Assembly (NCBI GenBank): GCA_949130495.1
Contig: OX422218.1
Location: 42,044,651-42,108,650, forward strand
Origin: Sambucus nigra
Taxonomy: Eukaryota > Streptophyta > Magnoliopsida > Dipsacales > Adoxaceae
DNA: 64,000 nt
Direction of reading: 5' to 3'
The translations under genes and the position numbers were made by a program. Positions 37,061-49,244 of the stretch are shown one piece after another. The notes below the pieces were generated by a model. That model saw nothing but the letters and a program-made list of their open reading frames with translations, ran no database searches and had not been told where the DNA came from. Each line of letters begins with the position of its first letter. Position 1 is the stretch's first letter.

Positions 37061-37884
37061 TATTGTGATGGACCCACCCATCACTCTTTTTAATATATAT
37101 ACTCCAAACCCTATCCCCATTCCATTTAATGAAAACTGTAGCCACCTTTTTAAAAACCCCTCATATATGATACCGCTATCACCCCACCTGTCAACACAAT
37201 CATTCTTTAATGAACCCACTAGCTACCTAGTTCAATTAATCACCTCCACCTTTTGTCGAGCCCACTACATGTTGTCAAAAACCCCACTCTAACCCTATAC
37301 AACCCTCCCCATTATAAAAAAAACGGAAAAAAACCCCAGAATCATGCATCCAAAACAAAGAAACCTCCAAACCTCTACTGTCAACTTGAAAAACCAACTT
37401 ATCATCCTATCCCAACTAAAAACCAAAAACAAAGAAAACATTTCTGTTACCCTACACCGAAAGTAGCTCTGCCCTGGCCATTTACCAACCAAAACCACAT
37501 TCGCAATGGCTCCACCACATCATAGTGAAGTCCCATATCTATCATGTTACAACCCTACCCACATCCTCCCGCTATCCTCATACCATTATAATCCAACCGA
37601 ATGTTCTCTTTTGATGTCCCTCCACACAGCATACGCAAAGAAGTTACTCATATTCTGACAAACCAACCTAAATTCAAAGCACAAAGAAAGTGGAAGGGAG
37701 TTGTTGGCACGATGAAAACCTCATCTCGACGACATTTGAATGAGAGGAAGAGAAAAAGGAAAAGTGTTATGGCAGACCTTAAAGGTGAAGGGGTAGGCCC
37801 ATATAAGTTTGTAAAGTTATCAAACATAAAAATTGGATGGGGGAACGGCGGCGACCAAAGCTCGATCCCCCCCGAGCTCAAATA

Positions 37885-38855
37885 ATACCCTTAGCTTGAA
37901 TTGCGGTGGGATGGGGAACCCTACGGAAGTTCGATCTTTATGAGAGTTTACTTGTAAAGAAAACCTCCACATTATGTTTTTATGTGAAACAAAATTATGT
38001 ACATAGGAAACGTAGGCTGTTCGTTACAAGCTCAAAATGTCTCATCACTGTTTATGTGTGGACATTATTGATAGAGCAGACGGTGGCGCTTCTTTTGAAG
38101 GATTGCTTAACAGTTCGGGTCCAAAGACATTCACCCAACCATGTGCCTACTCTGGTGAAGGATTTTTTTGGTTCAAAATTTTGGCGGTTAACCATCTTCT
38201 ATGGTTACCCAGAGGAAAGTAAAAGAAAATTTGGATGGAACTTAATAAAATTTATGCGTTTTGAAAACTATCTCCCTATGTCAATGGTATGCCAACCCTC
38301 TTTTATAAAAAATACTGGTATATCGTGGGGTCATCGATAACTTTTTTTTTCCTTGATATGCTCAACAATGGTCTTCCTGTTCATAATTTAAATCACACCC
38401 ATATTTCTTTGATCCCCAAAATAAAAAATCCTAAATATATGTCTCGCTTTCATCCCCTTAGCTCATGCAATTTCATTTACAAAATTATTTCAAAAATCAT
38501 GTCCCGTAAACATAAACGAATTTTGGATTTTTCTATTTTAGAAAGTCAAAGTACTTTTGTCCTAGGGAGACACATCACATATAATGTTCTTTTAGCTTTT
38601 GAACTAAATCACTCTTTGCATAAAAAGACGAACGGCACTAATGTTTGTTTAATTTAAAATTACATACGAATACCGCGTATGAACGAGTGGAATTGGTTTT
38701 CCTTGAGATGATCATGCTGAATTTGGGTTTTAGTGAGAAGTGAGTTAGATTGATTATGAATTGTATTACATCAGTAACTTTTTCAGCATTGACAAGGGGA
38801 CATATCAATCCTCGTAAAGATTTGACAAGGGGACCCTCTATCATCTTATCTATTA
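37885..38855 (+). pseudogene. LINE ORF2 pseudogene, copy 2: endonuclease and RT N-half
   Basis: Endonuclease blocks DCLTVRVQRHSPNHVPTLVKDFF and FYGYPEESKRKFGWNL (38100-38250) are followed by the same central deletion as copy 1 and then RT: SLIPKIKNPKYMSRFHPLS, ESQSTFVLGRHITYNVLLAFELN (about 38405-38620). A frameshift separates the two open pieces (37906-38340 and 38289-38657). RT reaches the R-K-D-L-T-R-G block at 38855, where the array begins. Confidence 0.82.
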
Positions 38856-40446
38856 TATAACACTCCGGGAGGCGCTAATGAAAAATGTTGATAAATTATG
38901 GAATTTTTATTTAAAAAATATTATTTATATTGAGCATAAATTTTTCGAAGAATCGATAAATAAATCAACCGAATAAAATGTCTCAATTTTATTAAAATTT
39001 CAAATGTCATATTATAAAACAATTGACAACAAACAAAGATATACTTTTAAATTTTGAAAATAAATATCCAGATCCTGTAGTAATGATCCCATTCCCACGG
39101 ATACCAAAAATATCATCTCGAGTCAAACCTGAAATATAAAAAATTATGGAGGGATGAGCAGGATACTCAGTACCTCGTATATAAGTACCAAGTGTGATTA
39201 CACGTACTCCTATGTGCATGCATCATATATAATAGTGTCAGCAATATGAACACTCCAACTAAATCCCAATAATATAATCATAACCCAGGATCTCACCATA
39301 GTCACTACACAACCTAAAACCCCGTATCCAAATTCCCGCCGCACATCGCACAGTACAGTATATTGACTACCATCCACTATCCTGTCAATTATCCTAGAAA
39401 TAATTCAATTGCCCCCAATTATATTACTCGGTACACGACCCATCATAACCAGACATCATCGCCATAAAATCTTGGCATCGTCGCCATAATAACACTTGTA
39501 TACTCGCCAACTGGGTCCATAGCGTAGTCTTTGGATAATAAACAAAATTGTGGTTGACAGGACGCCCCATACCGCAGGTGATTTGGCTAAGGAGTGCTTA
39601 TGGATTTTTCAATAATAATTATCATAACATCATTCTCTCGATTCAGATAAATGTCATATTCAATTCCCATAATCAAATGTACATATTTTCTACCCAATTT
39701 CACTAACCCAACATGCTGATAAAATCAACTAGTTTCATTACCCCAAATCAGCACGACATGAAAATAACATATACAAAATGGGTGCAACAACGAATATATT
39801 ATATTAGCATACAATAGATACAAATGCACCACATAGGATGGATATAAGTATACAATCGGGGTTGAATTTGTGTAGCACACCAAATTAACAACGGGAGAAC
39901 GAAACTACCTCAAACGAGTTAAAATCCACTATTATTTACCTATTTTGGAAACCCAAAAAATCAGTTCTAAATATTAACCAAATCTCCTACTAAACTATAG
40001 ATTTGTATTCTATAAGAAAAATTAAGTGAGGTATATGTTTTGAGTTTTTCCCAAATCTCATTCAAAAGCACGCAAATAGTAGATCTAAATCACTCCAAAA
40101 TGACTCTTTTCATTCCACACATTTTTTCATCTATGAATTTAGTTTTTGGCGTTTACTTTTCATCTTCCTTTCCTTAAAATCATCCATAGTATTCCTTATA
40201 TATCCCCTCTCTCAAAACCTAACTTGGAGACTAAGCTAACGCATATTACCATATTGCTCCTTAATTTAAAATTACATAGTTTACATATTTAAACCATTAC
40301 AAAATGTCAAAAAACCATTTAGATTTAAATGTTTGATTCAATTTCAAACCAAAAAATATTATTTAATCCCCGATTGACAAAATAATAATATTACAGAACT
40401 GTTGTATAGTATTCATAAATAACCATCAAACTAACGGGGTATTACC
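38856..40446 (-). mobile_element. Array copy 2, LTR1
   Basis: Counterpart of 3349-4943 (1591 against 1595 bp), from TATAACACTCC to GGGGTATTACC. It shares with copy 1 the changed TA start and the terminal C. Confidence 0.86.
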
Positions 40447-40634
40447 TTCTTTCCTCCTTCAAAAGGAATTATGTCCTCGAAATTCACCAACTTTGTCTTG
40501 CATTAAATTCAAACACAAAGGTCTACATCACCCAAATAAGAGACAACATAAATCAAATCTCTCTCAACAGACCACATAACGAACTAATAATCCTAAGCCC
40601 GTGAATATGAATAACCTATGCTCTGATACCACTT
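40447..40634 (-). mobile_element. Array copy 2, 188-bp internal domain 1
   Basis: Again exactly 188 bp. The primer site TGGTATCAGAGCATAGG is next to LTR2 and the purine run GGAGGAAAGAA is next to LTR1. It has no coding content. Confidence 0.86.
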
Positions 40635-41687
40635 TGTACACCCGTGAGGTGCTTCTGAAAAATGTTCATATATATTGGAGAATTTTTATTAAAAAAATTT
40701 ATTTAGAATGAGCACGCATTCGCGAAAGCACATATACATAAATCAACTCAACAAAATGTCTAAATTTTGTTAAATTTCAAATGTTATTTTAGAAAAGAAT
40801 TTACAATAAACAAAGCATACATTTAAATTTTGAAAATAAATATCCAGAGCCTCTAGTGACCATCCAAGTCCCACTGATATCATATATATCATCTCGCATC
40901 AAGCTTGAAATACAATAAACTGTGGGGGATGAGTGGAAAACTCAATAGCTCGTATAAATGCTCCAAGTGTAATTACACATACTCGTGTGTGCATGGATCA
41001 CATACACGATTCTGTGCAATATGAACACTAAAACTAAAATCCCAAAAATAAAATCATAACGTAGGATCTCACCGCGGTCACTACACAACCCAAGGCCCCA
41101 TATCACAATTTTCGCCTCACTTCCCACAGTACGACATGGACTACCATCCACTATCCCGTCAATTATCCTCAGAATAATCTAATGGCCCCCCAAAATCCAT
41201 CATTCTAGAACCGTTTAGGAAATCTAAAAGATAATCTCTAAATAATATCCAAATTTCTTATATGACTTCTAATTTTGATTTAACATGGAAAATTGAGCCA
41301 AGTATGTGCTTTGAGTTTTTTTCAAATCTCATCTAAAAACACTCAAACAGAAGATATGAAACATTCCAAAATTATTATTCTCATTTCACTCGTATTTGGT
41401 TATTGGGATTTTATATTTGGCATTTCTTTTTCATCTTTCTTTCTTCAAAATCATCCATAATAATCCTTATATATCCCATCTCTCAAATCCTAGCTTGGAG
41501 CCTAATATAAAATTGTATAGTTTACATATTTGAACCATTATAAAGTGTCCGAAAATAATTTAAATTCAAACGTTTAATTCGATTTCAAACTAAAATAAAT
41601 TAATATATCTCCGATTAACAAAATAATAATATTATTGAACTCTCGTATAATATTTATAAATAACTCTCAAAATATCAGGGTATTACA
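40635..41687 (-). mobile_element. Array copy 2, LTR2 (same internal deletion as copy 1)
   Basis: 1053 bp from TGTACACCCG to TATTACA. The deletion junction CCCCCCAAAATCCATCATT near 41186-41200 is the same as at 5686-5700. Confidence 0.85.
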
Positions 41688-41875
41688 CTCTTCCCTCCAA
41701 CAAAAGGAATTTCGTCCTTAAAATTCACCAATTTTCTCATCCATTAAATTCAAGTAGAATGTTCTACGTCATCCAAATAAGAGAAAACATGAATAAAACC
41801 TCCCTCAACGGAAAACGTAATGGACCAATAACTCGAAGCCCGAGAATACGAATAACCTATGATTTGATACCACTT
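41688..41875 (-). mobile_element. Array copy 2, 188-bp internal domain 2
   Basis: Fourth 188-bp internal domain. It keeps the purine run GTTGGAGGGAAGA and a primer site TGGTATCAAATCATAGG. Confidence 0.86.
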
Positions 41876-43265
41876 TGTAACACCCCGAGAGGTGCTACTG
41901 AAAAAGAATGATAAATTTGAGAATTTTTCTTAAAAAATATCATTTTGATTTAGCATAAATTTGGGGAATCACATATTCATAATTCAACCGAATAAAAATT
42001 CTCAATTTTATTAAATCTCAAATATCCTTTTACAAAAAAAAATTACAATAAACAAAACGATATATTTAAATTTTGAAAATAAATATCTAAAGCCTCTAAT
42101 GACGTTCCCAATCCCACCGATACCATAAATATCATCTCGTATCAAACCTGAAATATATCAAACTACAGAGGGGTGAGCGAGAAACTTAGTAGCTCGCATA
42201 AATGCTCCAACTGTAATTACACATACTCATATGTGCGTGCATGATATACAAGAGTGTATGCAATATGAAAACTCAAACTAAAATCACAATAATATAATCA
42301 TAACCTAGGATCTCACCACGGTCAGTACATAATTTTACAACCCGTATCAAATTTCCCCTTCACTTCCCATAGTACGACATGGACTACCACCAATATCCCG
42401 TCAATTATCCTTGGAACAATCCAATGCCCCCCAAAATAAATTACATGACTTGGGTACATGACCCATCATAACCTTGCATCACCACCATAAAATCATGGCT
42501 TCACCGGCAAATTAAAACATGGTATACTCGGCAATCGGGTCCATGGCCTTGTCTTTGGATAATAAACAAAATTATAGCCGATAGGACACCCCGTCCAGCA
42601 AGTTATTTGGCGAAGGAATGCCTATGCATTTATCAATAAATAATTATCATAATATCATTCTCTAAGTTCGGATAAATTTTAGATTCAATTCCCATAAATA
42701 AAGTGTACATGTTTTATACCAAATTTCTCTAACCCGACACACTCGTAAAATCAACTAGATTTGTTACCCAAAATCTACACGACATGAAAATAAAACATAC
42801 AAAATGGGTGCAACAAAGAATATATTATACGAGAATATAATACATATAAATGCACCACATAGCGTAAATATAAGTATACAATTAAGGTTGAATATGTGTA
42901 CGGAACTAAATTAACAATGGGAGAAAGAAACTACCTCAAGCGAGTCAAAATCCACCATTGTAGGCCTGTTTTGAAACCCCGAAAAATAAGCTCTAAATAT
43001 TGTCAAGATTTCCAATATGACTTCAAATAAGGATTCTACACAAAAATTTGGGGTAGGTTGTTGTTTAGATTTTTTTTCAAAGCTAATCTAAAAGCACTCA
43101 AACAGAAGATCTAAAACATTTCAAAATCACTATTCTCATTCCACACGTTTTTGTATCTTTAAATTTCGTTTTTAATCTTTCTTTCCTTAAAATCATCCAT
43201 AATATTCCTTATATATACTTTCTCTCAAATCCTAGCATGGAGCGTAAGCTAACGTATATTACCAT
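41876..43265 (-). mobile_element. Array copy 2, LTR3, left part (split by element 3)
   Basis: Starts TGTAACACCCCGAGAGGTGC and is broken after ACCAT (43261-43265) by the Sirevirus-like element. It continues at 49051-49244. Confidence 0.88.
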
Positions 43266-44785
43266 TGAAGACGCCCGAAGGGCCCCTAATTTTAATATTC
43301 TTAAATAATAATTTCCTTTTTAAATATATGGAAGCGAGTGATGGTTCAATTAAACAGATTTTAATTTCTTTTCAAATTAAAATTAACAAAAGTTAAATAG
43401 GATGAAACACACACACAATATTAATTTCACTTAAACCAATTTATTAACCCAAGACTATAAATTTGCCTAAGTCATATTTATCAATATTTCCAAATTAGGC
43501 CAAACCAATTTTAACAAATGACTTGAATTAAATTAACGTTACCCAAATTTAATTTAGCACCAAATTAAATTAAGTGTGACAATTAAAACCAATTATATCT
43601 GGAATTATCCTAAGCATGCTTTTTGAGTTATGGTGAAAGATAAAATTAAATCAGTCACACTACGCCGCAATGTACGAGGAAAAACCCACAACGGGAAATA
43701 ACCTCCGACGGCCCAAGCCTCAAATACACTATGTACGAAATTTACATTTACAAGACATATGACTTACTTCCTCAACTCGAACCCTCTCAAGCCTCGACGC
43801 GTCTTCTTGTAACCACCTCTGCCTAGTGGATAATCATGGAGCTCTACCGCGATCTCGAATTCCACCGATCGGACAATAGGTACACCATCAACCACACATA
43901 GTGCCTTTCACCATGTGAGAACGATGCAGCAAACAACCTTCTTCTTTCTTGGAGGGATGTAGAAGTAAACCCAAACAAACGGTAGAGTAAAGCCGGTGCT
44001 AAACACTCCAAGCAAATGATAAGTATATATGAACTGGGATAAACATTGTGGGTGAAAACTAGAGTGTATTATATTTTTTCTTAAAACTTCGACACTCAAA
44101 ACAATGAACTTTTACTTTAAACATTTTTGCTCTCAAACTCTATCTTAGAAATTGCAGGATGTGAAAAAGTTAAGTTAGAAAACTTGGTTCACGCACATTA
44201 TAAATTCTGTAAAAAGTTAGTGGGGTAAAGTAGTGGGAAACATGGGAAAACTGCTCAAAAACAGATAAATAACTATTCCCGCTGGAATCTCGTTCGAATG
44301 AGATTTTCGTTGGAATGAAGAAGGAACTTCTAACGAAGTTACAGTGGCCAGTTCTAGGAACTCGTTGGTAAACTCGTTCGAACGACATTTGGTTCGAACG
44401 AAAAACTCATTCGAACGAAACTTCGAACGAACATACAGAAAGTTTATTTTTTTCGATTTTTAGCCCAGAAACTTTATAACTTTATTTAAAGTTTTAATAT
44501 AAATATTTATGAATAAACCTATACCCAATAAACATGTTCCAAGATCCTATATATATATTAATGCATTCATACCTTTGGAGCATGGAACCACTATTGATGA
44601 GGTAGAAACGAGGCACACAAACCCGACATTTTAATGAATCTTTATACTCTTTGCCGCTACGTCTTCAAAAAACACTTCATAGTCTTGAATAGATTACAAT
44701 TTAACACCATCCTATGAATAAACGTTTTTGTCCGGAATTGAGCCAAAACAACATTAAGACTCAATCGGATAAATGTGTCCTTACA
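43266..44785 (-). repeat. Element 3, 3' LTR (1520 bp)
   Basis: Pairs with 47507-49050, about 95 percent alike by eye. It carries TTCGAA-type palindromes at 44290-44430, more damaged than in the partner (TTGGAATGAAG where the partner keeps TTCGAACG). Confidence 0.92.
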
Positions 44786-45148
44786 AATCTCCCCCTTCGG
44801 CTATTCCGGGACAAAAACCAAACAAAAATCCTAAAGGGCTGTTAAGCTCACTAGACTCAAATGTATCCCACCCAAACTTGACTCAAACCCAAGGATCAAA
44901 CGCTTTGCGGATGAAAGTTGCCGCTTTAGAAGAATTCCTACACACTTAAGCAAACTATGAAACGCATAGGTAATATCAAAGTATTTAATGCAATTAAAAT
45001 AAATACTCCCCCTAAATTAATTCTACCCTTTATCAAAACACATCTACCTGAGAAGGTCACGACTCCCCCTAAGTTAAATCTCCCAAACTATGTTAAGATA
45101 ACAATAGGATAAGATACCATTTCTCCCCCTATCATTCTCCCCTTTTTT
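44786..45148 (-). promoter_or_regulatory. Polypurine tract plus three further PPT-like runs, element 3
   Basis: On the minus strand the run next to the 3' LTR is GAAGGGGGAGATT (44786-44798). Similar runs TTAGGGGGAGT occur at about 45005-45014 and 45062-45072, and GATAGGGGGAGAA at about 45121-45133. A run of repeated purine tracts just upstream of the 3' LTR is a known Sirevirus trait. Confidence 0.75.
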
Positions 45149-45149
45149 G

Positions 45150-46639
45150 TTCAGGAGTAGACAAAGGATAAAACTAATTAACACATTGAAGCTTAGAGTG
45201 ATACGACATTAAAGCATATGAGCAACAAAAGCATAACTAATCCATGGTAGATGCCAAAAATGAAGTATAAGCATAGATGGTATAGAAATCAAGGCAAAGA
45301 CAAACACAATATCATATATATACATACACTAAATATACTGATAAAGCACTTGCATATATATATATATATAAACACACATGACACAAAATACAATAAGTTT
45401 AGCACACTCGTATGGCAAAAATGTGTCATATGGAAACGGAAGTGTAGGGGTGTGAAATAGCAACAATTAAATTTAGACCCAAACACTTAAAACACGTTCA
45501 CGGAGTTCTCAATTGATTGCAAAATTTATCACATTTGAATATAACCTCATGTGACAATAAATATTGAACTAGAGTGAACAAGCATACACAATGCATACAA
45601 GCCTAGCATGTTGATGATTATACAAACCACATAGAGTCATGACAATAAAGACAACTAGGATAAACGGACATTGTGCAAACCATTGATATACCATCCAATC
45701 TCCCTCAAGAAGGATATATTTTCTTTTTATTTTGAATGAATATATCAAACAAACATAGGCCTTGGCAATGATTTTTTCTTTTAATTCCATTTTTCTATTT
45801 TTAGGCCATTGGACCACATATTTCTTTTAGGTCCATTCAAAATGGTGGCTTACTATCGCAAAGGATAATTAATCCTTTAGGAGCCCTTCTCCGTGCACAA
45901 TTATATACATAATTTTTTATCTCACAAATCTCACGTGCAACGAATTTTTACATGCACTAGTCTTCCTAGGTCATAAATATGTAGATGACTAGATTGGTAG
46001 GAAAACACCTCATGAAGCTCAAATATAACAGGTGACACTAAAATTTCAAAAGATCTCGTGCATGTGTGAATAGAGGCATATAAAAATAGAATCCATTTAA
46101 TCAGTACAAAATCCAACTACTCCATACAAACATGGTAAAGAACATTTTAAGGATTTACAGTCTAAACCAAAAGTTCTAGCCACATGGGATCGTAAAAGGA
46201 GGGATTCAAACACAAGTATAAAGTGTGTCAAACTAAATACACACAAAAAAAATATTTTTGAGTTTTTGACATTTTTAACCAAAAATGTAAATATTTACTC
46301 AAAAGGACAAACAAAAATCATTTGTATTTTTTATTAAGCTTGAATTACTAAAAAGTAAAACACAAATGATAAACAAAAATCTTTATATATTTTTCAATTA
46401 ATGCAAACAAAATAGATATAATACAAAAGATAAACAAGTCATAATTTCTAGCATGAGATATGAAATAAGGCAATGACTAGAAAATGACTAAACATGCATA
46501 CACCTAAAAATGATATATAATATGAAGCACAAAAAGCTAGAGTATGCATACAACACTAACACATTCAACCTTTAAATTTAGCAAGGGAGGTTTCATCTGA
46601 AAGTAAATGAGAATCAACAAATCTTGTATCTAGGGAATT
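45150..46639 (-). other. Element 3 internal region without recognisable genes
   Basis: About 1.5 kb where pol would be expected. Short open frames occur on both strands but show no pol motif; I treat them as chance. An AT run (45353-45369) is present. Confidence 0.6.
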
Positions 46640-47440
46640 TTAAAATGATTTCCTAACCCATATAGATTTATATTTAAAATGATGGGGATTGGGAAATAAA
46701 GTAACGCTAGACATAGACTTCCTAGGACTTCTTTTATGATCAAAACAAAACGACCTAAGGTGACCTTTCCTACCACAATGCAAGCATGTGTAAATGCGAG
46801 GAATGTTACCTTCGGTGTGATATTTTCTAAAGTCTTTGGATAAAATTGATCTTCTAAAACAAACAATGGTTTTAGCTTTAACAATGGAAGAATTTGAATA
46901 AGATGTGCTAGAATCATTAGAACTACTACTCGAGTCTTGTAAATCATTTTTCATTTTTAAAATTTCGGACTCAAGTTATAAATTAGACTCCTCAAAATTT
47001 CGGGACTCCATCTTTAAATGTCCAATTACACCTAGAAGTTTATCACGCTCCCCCTCAATGTGATCAAACTTATCCGTAAGAGTCTTTTCACGACTATCAC
47101 TCTCTTTCTTGGACTTTTGTAAAATATCAAAATTGTAATATAAGTCCATGAGCTTTTCATGAAAAATATCTTTTTGAGATAGAAAGATTTGCAAAGACTC
47201 AATGTGAGCTTTAAAACAAGAATTTTCATTTTCAAGAAATTTAATTATTTTTACAAATCTCAAATTTAATTCCTTTAAATTTTCGTTACACATATTAAGC
47301 CCATTTAATTCCTCTTGAAAATCAAATTTTCCATTTTCATTAAAATTGGTCAAATTATCATTAAGACGTCCCATCGAGAGATTCAAAAAAAATTGAGAGT
47401 GAGATAAAATAGAACCACCTAAAAATATAAGGAAACACAA
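46640..47440 (-). pseudogene. gag, C-terminal half, element 3
   Basis: One frame of 267 codons with a single internal TAA (46976-46978). The first part (47440-46979) is rich in E, K, L and N, with heptad-like spacing (for example NENLKELNLRFVKIIKFLEN), which suggests a coiled coil. The second part has a serine-rich stretch (DSSSSSNDSS), a zinc knuckle CLHCGRKGHLRSFC of C-x2-C-x4-H-x4-C form (about 46749-46790) and a basic tail. The usual N-terminal capsid part is missing: the primer site is only about 50 bp before this frame. Gag packages the element RNA in virus-like particles. Confidence 0.75.
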
Positions 47441-47490
47441 AAGTTATAAAAGCCGAAAAACAGATCTTTAACGTGATAAATTAGCGCTCC

Positions 47491-47503
47491 GGCCCTGATA
47501 CCA
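47491..47503 (-). promoter_or_regulatory. Primer-binding site, element 3
   Basis: Three bases after the 5' LTR the minus strand reads TGGTATCAGGGCC, a near-perfect match to the initiator tRNA-Met site. Confidence 0.85.
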
Positions 47504-47506
47504 ATT

Positions 47507-49050
47507 TGAAGACTCCCGAAGGGCCCCCAATTTTAATATTCTTAACTAATAATTTCCTTTTTAAATATGTGGAAGCGAGTGATGGATCAATTAAACAAAT
47601 TTTAATTTCTTTTCAAATTAAAATTAAACAAAGTGAAATAGGATGAAACACACACACAATATTAATTTCACTTAAACCAATTTATTAACCCAAGTCGTAG
47701 AAATTTGCCTAAGTCATATTTATCAATATTTCAAAATTAGGCCAAACCAAATTTAACAAATGACTTGAATTATATTAACGTTACCCATATTTAATTTAGC
47801 ACCAAATTAAATTTAGTGTGACAACTAAAACCAATTTTATCTTGAATTATCCTAAGCATGCTTTCTGAGTTATTATGCAAGATAAAAGTAAATCAGTCAC
47901 ACTACGCCACGATGTACGAGGAAAAACCCACAACGGGAAACAACCTCGGACGGCCCTAGCCTCAAATACACTAAGTACGGAATTTACTTTTACAAGACAT
48001 ATGACTTAATTCCTCAACTCGAACCCTCTCAAGCCTTGACGTGTCTTCTTATAACCACCTCTGCCTAGCGGATAACCACGGAGCTCCACCGCGATCTCGA
48101 AATCCACCGATCGGACAATAGATACACCATCAACCACACATGTTGCCTTTCACCATGTGAGAACGTCGCAACAAACCACCTTCTTCTTTCGTTGAGGGAT
48201 GTAGAAGGAAACCCAAACAAACTCTTCAAACGGTAGAGTAAACCCGGTGCCAAACACTCCAAGCAAATGATATCTATATACGAACTTGGATAAACAATAT
48301 GGGTGAAAACTAGAGTGTATTATAATTTTTCTTAAAACTTAGACACTCAAAACAATGAACTTTTTCTTTAAACAATTTTGCTCTCAAACTCTATCTTAGG
48401 GATTGCAGGATGTGAAAAAGTTAAGTTAGAAAATTTGGTTCCTGCACATTATAAATTATGTAAAAAGTTAGTGGGGTAAAGTAGTGGGAAACATGGGAAA
48501 ACTGCTCAAAAACTTCAAAATAACTGTTCCCACTGGAATCTCGTTCGAACGAGATTTTCGTTCGAACGAAATCTCATTCGAACGACCTTCTAACGAAGTT
48601 ATAGAAGCGAGTTCTGGGAATTCGTTGGTAAACTCATTCGAACGAAATTTGGTTCGAACGAAAAACTCGTTCGAACGAAACTTCGAACGAACTTACAGAA
48701 AGTTTATTTTTTACGATTTTTAGCCCCAAAGCTTTATAAACTTTATTTAAAGTTTTAATATAAATATTTCTGAATAAACCTGCATCCAATAAACATGTTT
48801 CAAGCTCCTATATATATATATATTAATGCATTCATACCTTTGGAGCATGGAACCACTATTGATGACGTAGAAACGAGGCACACAAACCCAGCATTTTAAT
48901 GAAGCTTTATACTCTTTGCCGGTACGTCTTCAACAAACACTTCATAGGCTTGAATAGATTACAATTTAACTCCATCCTATGAATAAACGTTTTTTCCCAG
49001 AATTGAACCAAAACAACATTATGACTCAATCGGAGAATTGTGTCCTTACA
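47507..49050 (-). repeat. Element 3, 5' LTR (1544 bp)
   Basis: From TGAAGACTCCCG to GTGTCCTTACA. Holds the well-kept palindromes CTCGTTCGAACGAG (48540-48553) and TTCGTTCGAACGAA (48557-48570), plus at least four more TTCGAA sites up to about 48690. Confidence 0.92.
48540..48690. repeat. TTCGAA-type palindrome cluster in element 3 LTR
   Basis: About seven TTCGAA cores in 150 bp, several inside longer palindromes. The 14-mer CTCGTTCGAACGAG is identical to one in solo LTR C (25105-25118), although the two LTRs belong to different superfamilies. Confidence 0.92.
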
Positions 49051-49244
49051 ACCATATTGCCCCTTAACTCAAAATTGGCTAGTTTACATATATAAATCAT
49101 TATAAAATGTCCAAAAATCATTTAAATTTAAATTTTATATTCGATTTCAAACCAAAATATATTATCCCTGGTTAACAAAATAATAATTTTACTCAAATCC
49201 TGTAAAATATTCCTAAATAACCTTTAAAATATCGGGGTATTACA
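49051..49244 (-). mobile_element. Array copy 2, LTR3, right part
   Basis: Starts with the duplicated ACCAT and ends in GGGGTATTACA. It is followed by TATTC (49245-49249), the duplication made when the array entered the LINE. Confidence 0.9.

Larger units (their letters stand above)
35969..38855 (+). mobile_element. L1-type LINE copy 2, 5' portion
   Basis: Same content and order as copy 1: ORF1 remnant (about 36115-37060), foreign LINE fragment, ORF1 end, endonuclease, then RT up to TCTTATCTATTA. The array begins at 38856 after TATTA, a one-base-changed copy of the TATTC duplication. It keeps a 37-bp piece of ORF1-5' sequence (GCGTGTGATATTGGCATTAATTG... near 36080) that copy 1 lacks. It lacks the roughly 460 bp described at 1093-1572. 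Confidence 0.88.
43266..49050 (-). mobile_element. Element 3: Sirevirus-like Ty1/copia, pol-less, non-autonomous
   Basis: Both LTRs have TG...CA ends (TGAAGAC to CCTTACA) and the flanking duplication ACCAT is perfect (43261-43265, 49051-49055). The 5' LTR is 47507-49050 and the 3' LTR 43266-44785. A primer site and polypurine tract are in place. The internal domain is 2721 bp with only the C-terminal half of a gag. No protease, integrase, RT or RNase H is visible. The gag type (long coiled coil, then a CLHCGRKGHLRSFC knuckle) and several AGGGGGAG purine runs before the 3' LTR are typical of Sireviruses. It could only move with proteins from a complete relative. Confidence 0.87.

Noticed and set aside
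45251..46282. Several 60-80 codon frames in the element 3 internal region, considered as an envelope-like gene
   Set aside because: Some Sireviruses carry an envelope-like gene, but these frames are short, overlap on both strands, and show no signal peptide, coiled coil and membrane anchor in the right order.
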